The notes under the pieces: model-generated | Databases searched by the model: none | What the model was told of the DNA's origin: nothing | Seen by the model: only the letters and a program-made list of their open reading frames with translations | Shown: positions 5,703-10,235 of the stretch, in pieces | Layout of the letters: every line of letters starts with the position of its first letter | Numbering within the stretch: the stretch's first letter is position 1 | Assembly (NCBI GenBank): GCA_902796045.1 | Contig: CADBNQ010000146.1 | Span: 1-10,235, forward strand | Source: an uncultured Lachnospiraceae bacterium | GTDB lineage: Bacteria > Bacillota > Clostridia > Lachnospirales > Lachnospiraceae | Reading direction: 5' to 3' | Length of the DNA stretch: 10,235 nt | Translations under genes and position numbers: made by a program

Positions 5703-5812
5703 CGATCCATTCCTCCTGTTTCTTCTGACTGTCTGGTCAGATTCTGCTTGTTGTCATCCCATAAAGACCTATGCCGAGACTTCCCGTCCCAGATCATGCC
5801 TTAAAGGGCAGT

Positions 5813-6478
5813 CTAATCTGTCTCCATCAATGATTTGATCTCATCAACGAGGGCATCGGCAATCCTGGCCCCTCTGGCTGCGGCAGCCCGCGCGCAGAGA
5901 AGAGCCTGCTCATAAGACCGGTCCACCCCTCTTCCATCCTTGTACATGAGGGCGAGGCTGTAATAGCCCATGCGGTAGCCTGCCATGTCCACCGTATTCT
6001 GAAAGGCGGCAGCCGCCTCTTCATAGTCTCCGTTGTGATAATACCTGGTACCTGTCTGGTACATCTTTTTGACCCTGGATTCCGTCTCCTCAGTCATCTG
6101 AGAGCGCTCAAGGTCCCAGGCCTGCGCGATCTTCCGGACCTTGGCAATAGACTTCTCATACTTTGTGTTGACCATGTAGGAACCATCTTCCTTCTGCAGA
6201 AGAAGCTTCTGGGTCGTCAGTCCCTCCAGCAGATGGTCCATGCAGTCCGCCAGCTCGCTCTCCGGGACGGAAGCCCCCACCAGTTCCCTGGTTCTTTCCA
6301 GATCCACGATATAATGATCGAGCAGGGGCAGCTGTCCTACAAAAAAAACAGAATGCTTCATGACATTCGTCTTTTCCTCCTGACCGGAAGCATTCTGAAC
6401 CATATGAAACATATGATCTATGTTCTCTTTTGTTAATGTCTTACCTTCCATCATGGCAGCGATTTTTGACTGTTCCAT
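5813..6478 (-). CDS. Unrecognised protein with C-terminal TPR/Sel1-like repeats
   Basis: A 221-residue soluble protein without signal peptide or membrane segment. The first 125 residues match nothing I recognise; they look helical, with a short DGSYMVNTKYEKSIAKVRK region (98-116). From about 137, YQTGTRYYHNGDYEEAAAAFQNTV is a TPR-like helix pair, followed by MGYYSLALMYKDGRGVDRSYEQALLCARAAAARG (170-203), a good Sel1-type repeat with the typical LALMY, DGRGV and AAARG positions. Such repeats usually bind other proteins. The ATG has GGGAGG eight bases upstream. It starts 31 bases after trxA and is probably co-transcribed with it, with the trigger-factor-like lipoprotein downstream. A scaffold role in redox or protein quality control is possible, but only by context. 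Confidence 0.75.
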   Translation of the reverse strand: MEQSKIAAMMEGKTLTKENIDHMFHMVQNASGQEEKTNVMKHSVFFVGQLPLLDHYIVDLERTRELVGASVPESELADCMDHLLEGLTTQKLLLQKEDGSYMVNTKYEKSIAKVRKIAQAWDLERSQMTEETESRVKKMYQTGTRYYHNGDYEEAAAAFQNTVDMAGYRMGYYSLALMYKDGRGVDRSYEQALLCARAAAARGARIADALVDEIKSLMETD

Positions 6479-6509
6479 GCTGTTATCCTCCCAAGGTGTG
6501 TGTTATTCA

Positions 6510-6821
6510 TCAGCCATCGATCAGTGCAAGAACCTCTTCTTTTGAGATGTAACCAACAGAAGTCCTGGCAATCCGGCCATTCTTGAAAAGGACAAGTGTC
6601 GGAATACTTGTCACCTTAAACTGGATGGCAAGCTCGGACTCTTCGTCAACGTTCACCTTGCCCACCTTGATATCCGTTCTCTGGGAAGCGACTTCTTCCA
6701 CAACAGGTGAGAGCATCTTGCAGGGCCCGCACCAGGCAGCCCAGAAATCAACCAGTACCGGCTGAGAGGACTGGAGTACTTCACGGTTAAAATTATCTTT
6801 TGTCAATGTAACTATTGCCAT
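6510..6821 (-). CDS. trxA: Thioredoxin
   Basis: A 103-residue thioredoxin of normal length that reduces protein disulfides in the cytoplasm, itself reduced by thioredoxin reductase. The active site WCGPC is at 30-34, preceded by VDFWAA (24-29) with the buried Asp25. The cis-proline is in TSIPT (71-75, Pro74), and the C-terminal half has LVLFKNGRIARTSVGYISKEEV. No extra cysteines and no signal peptide are seen. The ATG has AAAGGAAG upstream with eight-base spacing. It heads a likely unit with the TPR/Sel1-like gene 31 bases downstream. No thioredoxin reductase gene is in the window. An extended -10 promoter and a leader hairpin lie upstream. Confidence 0.97.
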   Translation of the reverse strand: MAIVTLTKDNFNREVLQSSQPVLVDFWAAWCGPCKMLSPVVEEVASQRTDIKVGKVNVDEESELAIQFKVTSIPTLVLFKNGRIARTSVGYISKEEVLALIDG

Positions 6822-6863
6822 AATATATACTTCCTTTCATATGAATAATATAGAGAAACAATC

Positions 6864-6883
6864 CCCTCCTTATAAAAGGAGGG
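6864..6883 (-). repeat. Leader hairpin upstream of trxA
   Basis: CCCTCCTT and AAGGAGGG form a perfect 8-bp stem with a four-base loop, within the predicted trxA leader. The 3' arm in the transcript is a full Shine-Dalgarno sequence and the 5' arm its complement, so the structure hides a binding site that is not the one used for trxA (about 40 bases further on). GATTGTTTCTCTATATT follows, too broken for a sure terminator. It may stabilise or attenuate the message. Confidence 0.5.
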
Positions 6884-6897
6884 ACTGTCCTTTACTG

Positions 6898-6926
6898 AGT
6901 ATATCACAAGCGGTTCTGTTTGTCCC
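6898..6926 (-). promoter_or_regulatory. Extended -10 promoter of trxA
   Basis: On the minus strand: GGGACA (6921-6926), 17-base spacer, TATACT (6898-6903) with TG one base upstream, an extended -10. The -10 matches five of six and the -35 four of six. Initiation near 6891 gives a leader of about 70 bases. The stretch CTTGTGATA around the -10 is identical to that at the metY promoter. Confidence 0.65.
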
Positions 6927-6927
6927 G

Positions 6928-6979
6928 TCTATACACAAAAAATTCAAAAGTAGCGCCATCAGGAACGGCATGCGTCAAG
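6928..6979 (-). terminator. Possible weak terminator of metY
   Basis: A short imperfect stem, CGCAT with ATGGCG and one bulged base, spans the metY stop codon on the minus strand. It is followed after a few bases by ACTTTTGAATTTTTTG. The T-run is good but the stem is short. Termination here is plausible because a new promoter follows at once. Confidence 0.3.
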
Positions 6980-8248
6980 AGCCTGTGCAAGGTCGGCGAT
7001 CAGGTCTTCTTTATCCTCAAGACCGCAGGACATGCGGATCAATCCTGCAGGCACGCCGGCTGCTATCAGTTCATCATCATTCATCTGCCGATGGGTGCTG
7101 GTAGCAGGGTTCAGGCAGCAGGTCCTGGCATCGGCCACATGGGTCTCGATCGCTGCCAGCTTCAGATGCTTCATGAACTTCTCCGCCATGGCTCTTCCGC
7201 CTTCCAGCTCAAAAGAGACGACCCCGCATCCGCCATGCGGCATATACTTGCTGGCAATCTCATAGTAGGGACTGCTCTTTAAACCCGGATAGGTTACACT
7301 GGTCACCAGGTCCTGACTCTCGAGCCACTCAGCCACAGCCTGCCCGTTTTCCACATGTCTCGGCATCCTCACATGGAGGGATTCCAGTCCGAGATTCAGG
7401 TAAAAAGCACTCTGGGGAGACTGGGTGCAGCCCAGATCCCTCATCAGCTGGGAGGTTGCCTTTGTGATAAAGGCCCCTTCCAGACCAAACTTTTCTGCGT
7501 AGACGATCCCGTGATACGATTCGTCCGGAGTCGTCAGACCCGGGAATCTCTCCGCATGCGCCATCCAGTCAAAGCGGCCGCTGTCCACAACAGCTCCGCC
7601 TACGGCCGAGCCATGACCATCCATGTACTTAGTAGTAGAATGGGTCACAATATCTGCGCCCCACTCGATGGGCCTTAAGTTTACCGGGGTGGGGAAGGTG
7701 TTGTCCACGATCAGGGGAACGCCGTGCCTGTGGGCAGCAGCTGCAAACTTCTCTATATCCAGGACTGTCAGGGCCGGATTGGCGATGGATTCACCAAAGA
7801 CAGCCTTGGTGTTGGCCTCGAAGGCTGCATCCAGCTCTTCATCCGTGGCGTCCGGAGATACAAATGTCGACCTGATGCCCATCTTCCCCATGGTCACTTT
7901 GATCAGGTTGTAGGTCCCTCCGTAAATAGAAGATGATGCCACGATATGGTCTCGTGCCTCGCAGATATTAAAGATGGCAAAGAGATTGGCCGCCTGTCCC
8001 GAGGAAGTCAGCATGCCGGCTGTCCCTCCTTCCATGGCCGCGATCTTGGCTGCCACATAATCACAGGTGGGGTTCTGCAGTCTGGAGTAAAAATAGCCCG
8101 GAGCCTCCAGGTCAAAAAGCCTGCCCATATCCTCGCTGGTGTCATATTTAAAAGTGGTGGACTGGATGATCGGCACCTGCCTGGGCTCTCCGTTTCCCGG
8201 CCTGTATCCGGCCTGCACACATTTTGTTCCGATATTGTAATCCTTCAT
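6959..8248 (-). CDS. metY: O-acetylhomoserine sulfhydrylase (PLP enzyme)
   Basis: A 429-residue cytoplasmic enzyme of the Cys/Met metabolism PLP family. MetY-type enzymes join O-acetylhomoserine with sulfide to give homocysteine for methionine synthesis. Seen: NIGTKCVQAGYRP (5-17), YFYSRLQNPT (52-61), SSGQAAN (82-88) for phosphate binding, IVDNTFPTP (180-188) with Asp182 for the pyridine nitrogen, and HSTTKYMDGHG (203-213) with Lys207 as the PLP lysine. TTPDESYHG and the length above 420 favour MetY over the shorter cystathionine synthase/lyase group. The start at 8248 has AGGAGG ten bases upstream; the longer frame to 8305 would run through the promoter. It is a single-gene unit between modC and trxA. 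Preference for O-acetyl- over O-succinylhomoserine is inferred. Confidence 0.92.
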   Translation of the reverse strand: MKDYNIGTKCVQAGYRPGNGEPRQVPIIQSTTFKYDTSEDMGRLFDLEAPGYFYSRLQNPTCDYVAAKIAAMEGGTAGMLTSSGQAANLFAIFNICEARDHIVASSSIYGGTYNLIKVTMGKMGIRSTFVSPDATDEELDAAFEANTKAVFGESIANPALTVLDIEKFAAAAHRHGVPLIVDNTFPTPVNLRPIEWGADIVTHSTTKYMDGHGSAVGGAVVDSGRFDWMAHAERFPGLTTPDESYHGIVYAEKFGLEGAFITKATSQLMRDLGCTQSPQSAFYLNLGLESLHVRMPRHVENGQAVAEWLESQDLVTSVTYPGLKSSPYYEIASKYMPHGGCGVVSFELEGGRAMAEKFMKHLKLAAIETHVADARTCCLNPATSTHRQMNDDELIAAGVPAGLIRMSCGLEDKEDLIADLAQALDACRS

Positions 8249-8279
8249 GGTGAATTCGCCTCCTGTATATTTTTCACCA

Positions 8280-8294
8280 TGTGATTTTATCACA
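8280..8294. promoter_or_regulatory. Palindromic operator candidate over the metY -10 box
   Basis: TGTGAT-N3-ATCACA is a perfect palindrome with six-base arms that contains the -10 box TAAAAT (8284-8289). A protein bound here would block initiation. The form TGTGA-N5-TCACA resembles CRP/FNR-family sites (which use N6), but the regulator is unknown. The predicted leader is about 29 bases, too short for a SAM riboswitch, so control by a DNA-binding protein is more likely. Confidence 0.5.
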
Positions 8295-8312
8295 AGATGA
8301 GGCAATAGTAAA
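8284..8312 (-). promoter_or_regulatory. Promoter of metY
   Basis: On the minus strand: TTTACT (8307-8312), 17-base spacer, TAAAAT (8284-8289) with TG one base upstream (extended -10). The -35 matches four of six and the -10 five of six. The -35 box overlaps the T-tract of the modC terminator, so the two units are packed without spare sequence. Confidence 0.65.
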
Positions 8313-8344
8313 GAAAATTGAGACGTCCCGTTACCGTGACGCCT
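8311..8344 (-). terminator. Intrinsic terminator of the molybdate operon
   Basis: In the transcript AGGCGUC (8338-8344) pairs with GACGUCU (8321-8327), including one G-U pair. The interior adds two pairs closed by a GUAA tetraloop of the stable GNRA type. CAATTTTCTTT follows directly. It starts eight bases after the modC stop codon. Confidence 0.75.
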
Positions 8345-8352
8345 CCTTGATA

Positions 8353-9414
8353 TTACTCATCGAAATACAGTATCTTTTCTTCATCCAGCTTCAGATAGTC
8401 CGGCAGACCTTTTTCCTCCAGCAGGCCGCAGAGATCTCTCTGCACAAACCAGGAGATCAGATCCTCCTCATTGTCTCCGCGCACAGCGGGTCTGATATAA
8501 TAGTTCCGTTCGAACGGAAGGTCATCGATCCGTTCCAGCCGGAAGGGGACGGTCTTGTCGCTGTCTTCTCCCCAGACCGGAATAAAATCGTGTGCCCTGT
8601 AGCCGATATGGGTGAACCTGTCCGGCAGGGTGCAGCTGGTGGAGACCAGGACTCCCCAGCTGTCAGCCCGGAAGCTGTGGTCGCTGATCCTTGTGGCCCT
8701 GGAAAAATTCTTACAGCCGGTCAGAGCTGCCGCTTTTATCGAAGCAGGCTTTGCAAAGACCTCTGCTTTCCTTCCCTGACTGATGATCTTTCCCTCGTCC
8801 AGAATGATGATCTCATCACTGAACCTGTAGATCTCATCCCTGCTGTGAGAAACCATGTAGACCGGTCCGGGATAATCTTCAAGCTGCATCAGAAGTTCTC
8901 TTTGCATCCTGTCCTTCAGGTGGCCATCCAGGGCAGAAAAGGGCTCGTCCAGAAGAATCATCTCCGGCTGGCAGGCAAGGATCCTTGCCAGGGCCACCCT
9001 CTGCTGCTGGCCGCCGGACAGTTCGGAAGGAATCTGTCCCTCAAGGCCGGTCAGGTGAAAACGTGTGATCAGCTCAGAGACGGTCTTCTTCTTTTCCTGT
9101 CCTCGTCCGGGAATTCCGGCTCCGATGTTTTCCTCCACCGTCATATTGGGGAAAAGAGCATAATTCTGAAAAAGGTAGCCGATGCGGCGCTTCCTGGGAC
9201 TGACATTGATCCGGCGTCCGGTATCAAGTAAGACCCTGTCATCCATGGACAGAAAGCCCTTCTGGGGTGTCATGATCCCTGCAAGCATCTTTAAGGTCAT
9301 GCTTTTCCCGGCTCCGGAGCCGCCCAGGATCCCCAGCCGCAGGGACCTGCTTTTCAGACTGATGTCAAGAGTAAAATTGTCATATTTTTGCTTAAACTCT
9401 GCCTGGATCACCAT
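8353..9414 (-). CDS. modC: Molybdate ABC transporter ATP-binding protein
   Basis: A 353-residue ATPase that drives molybdate (possibly also tungstate) import. Motifs in order: Walker A GGSGAGKS (31-38), Q-loop in LFQNYALFPNMTVEENI (81-97), signature LSGGQQQ (132-138), Walker B MILLDE (152-157) with SALD (160-163), and switch His190 in MVSHSRDE. The tail from about 224 (AALTGCKNFSRA onward) takes the place of the MOP/TOBE molybdate-sensing domain but shows no clear canonical MOP pattern. The ATG at 9414 overlaps the end of modB by seven bases (ATGGTGA), with GGGAGG ten bases before it; the longer frame to 9501 lies inside modB and is rejected. Family length is normal. Molybdate is inferred from the modA-modB-modC context, and related oxyanions cannot be excluded. 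Confidence 0.88.
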   Translation of the reverse strand: MVIQAEFKQKYDNFTLDISLKSRSLRLGILGGSGAGKSMTLKMLAGIMTPQKGFLSMDDRVLLDTGRRINVSPRKRRIGYLFQNYALFPNMTVEENIGAGIPGRGQEKKKTVSELITRFHLTGLEGQIPSELSGGQQQRVALARILACQPEMILLDEPFSALDGHLKDRMQRELLMQLEDYPGPVYMVSHSRDEIYRFSDEIIILDEGKIISQGRKAEVFAKPASIKAAALTGCKNFSRATRISDHSFRADSWGVLVSTSCTLPDRFTHIGYRAHDFIPVWGEDSDKTVPFRLERIDDLPFERNYYIRPAVRGDNEEDLISWFVQRDLCGLLEEKGLPDYLKLDEEKILYFDE

Positions 9415-10103
9415 TTTATCTGCTGCCTCCCGGATCTCCCTGAGATGATATTCATGATCAGCATAATGAGAAAGGCGATCACCATGACCACACCCACCCA
9501 CAGGCCTGCCGTGATATAGTCACCGTTCTGGATGACCATGGCGATCCGCTGGGAGATGGTGCCCGTCTTCCCCGGAATATTTCCCGCCAGCATGGAAGTG
9601 GCCCCGTACTCACCGATCGCCCGGGCAAAGGTCAGGACAGTTCCGGAGGCGATGCCGGGACGGGCAGCCGGAAAAACAACCTGAAAGAATATCTTCATGT
9701 CAGACATGCCCAGGGTTCTCCCGGCATAGATCAGGTTGATATCTACCTGTTCAAAGGCAGCCCTGGCATTCCGGTACATCAGGGGAAAGGAAATGACAAA
9801 GGCCGCGATGACACAGCCTGCCCAGGACTGGACGATCTTAATATCAAAATGGTCATAAAGGGTCATCCCGACCGGCCGGCGTCTGCTGAACAAAAGCAGG
9901 AGAAAGAAGCCGGAGGCTGTGGGGGGCAGGACCATGGGCAGGGTCAGGATGGAGTCGATCACCGCCCTGACTCCTGTCCGCCGTCCCATGATCCATCCGG
10001 CCGCCATGGTACCGAAGATAAAACACAATACCGTGGCCACAATCCCTGTTTTTAAGGAGATGATGAGCGGACTCCAGTCCAGCCCTTTTAACAGTTCAAT
10101 CAT
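9408..10103 (-). CDS. modB: Molybdate ABC transporter permease
   Basis: A 231-residue membrane protein, normal for ModB, that forms the channel for molybdate. Hydrophobic segments lie at about 14-38, 51-72, 94-112, 150-166 and 196-220. The ModB-typical LPPTASGFFLLLLF (59-72) is present, as is the EAA-type loop AGRTLGMSDMKIFFQVVFPAA (127-147) and RAIGEYGATSMLAGNIPGKT (161-180). The ATG is preceded by AAAGGA at normal distance. It starts 36 bases after the modA stop and overlaps modC by seven bases, consistent with one modABC transcript. Homodimer assembly with two ModC is the family rule. Confidence 0.92.
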   Translation of the reverse strand: MIELLKGLDWSPLIISLKTGIVATVLCFIFGTMAAGWIMGRRTGVRAVIDSILTLPMVLPPTASGFFLLLLFSRRRPVGMTLYDHFDIKIVQSWAGCVIAAFVISFPLMYRNARAAFEQVDINLIYAGRTLGMSDMKIFFQVVFPAARPGIASGTVLTFARAIGEYGATSMLAGNIPGKTGTISQRIAMVIQNGDYITAGLWVGVVMVIAFLIMLIMNIISGRSGRQQIKW

Positions 10104-10139
10104 GGCATTTCCTTTACTCTCTCATGGTTTTAATGAGAT

Positions 10140-10235
10140 TCATTTCACATTGGTATCAAAATAATACTGGTCAAATACTTCCTTTGCTTCATCTGATGTG
10201 ATGAAATCGATAAAGTCTTTTGCAGCAGCTGTTTC
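10140..10235 (-). CDS. modA: Molybdate ABC transporter substrate-binding protein, C-terminal end (partial)
   Basis: Only the last 31 codons and the TGA stop lie in the window; the gene continues past the right edge. The translated end has AKDFIDFITSDEAKEVFDQYYF, which fits the closing helix of ModA-type binding proteins, where a run like AKAFLDFLLSPEAQ is usual. It stands directly before modB with a 36-base gap, the normal modABC order. No other domain can be judged from so short a piece. Confidence 0.8.
   Translation of the reverse strand, partial: ETAAAKDFIDFITSDEAKEVFDQYYFDTNVK

Noticed and set aside
5724..5741. TCTGAC-N6-GTCAGA inverted repeat before the trigger-factor-like gene
   Set aside because: Arms are six bases, no promoter is recognisable around it, and it is as likely to be chance; not called as a feature.
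8249..8345. SAM riboswitch or T-box before metY
   Set aside because: The region between the promoter and the ATG is only about 29 bases and shows none of the conserved elements.
8281..9231. Long plus-strand open frame of 316 codons
   Set aside because: It lies antisense to modC with its clear ATPase motifs. Its translation has no recognisable domain, and the plus strand shows no promoter or binding site for it.
9415..9501. N-terminal extension of modC
   Set aside because: It lies inside modB; the ATG at 9414 has its own GGGAGG site and begins the fold at the normal place.
1..10235. Mobile element, prophage, CRISPR, tRNA or rRNA
   Set aside because: No transposase, integrase, regularly spaced repeat array or RNA gene pattern was seen on either strand; genes are collinear and look vertically inherited.

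Overview
The window reads as chromosomal DNA of a low-to-mid GC Gram-positive anaerobe, most likely a clostridium of the Lachnospiraceae type. This is inferred from AGGAGG-type ribosome binding sites, two lipobox proteins in place of periplasmic ones, a typical clostridial set of transporters, and a small double-glycine leader peptide. The species cannot be named. Every supported gene lies on the minus strand, so transcription runs from high to low coordinates.

Layout from right to left in the direction of transcription: (1) 10235-8353 is a molybdate ABC operon with the tail of modA, then modB and modC, closed by an intrinsic terminator. (2) 8312-6959 is metY, O-acetylhomoserine sulfhydrylase, whose promoter overlaps the modC terminator and whose -10 box sits inside a perfect palindrome. 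(3) 6926-4602 holds thioredoxin (trxA), an unrecognised TPR/Sel1-like protein, and a lipoprotein with FKBP-like and trigger-factor-like domains, probably one transcription unit on redox and protein folding. (4) 4562-2062 is a polar amino acid ABC operon: lipoprotein binding protein, two intercistronic hairpins, permease, ATPase, then a long terminator. (5) 2035-1696 is a lone double-glycine leader peptide gene; its candidate promoter carries two CTGTGA(C/T) repeats spaced 11 bp apart. (6) 1657-13 is a translation and nucleotide block: an unknown 65-residue ORF with its own near-consensus promoter, pyrH (UMP kinase), and frr (ribosome recycling factor) with a second strong promoter in the pyrH-frr gap.

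Most genes are ordinary housekeeping or transport genes. The less usual items are the orphan leader peptide and its phased repeats, the small ORF in front of pyrH where tsf usually stands, the exported trigger-factor-like lipoprotein, and several intergenic palindromes and hairpins. I see no mobile element, tRNA, rRNA, CRISPR array or toxin/defence cassette, and no clear candidate for a wholly new multi-gene system. No gene-free stretch exceeds 300 bases.
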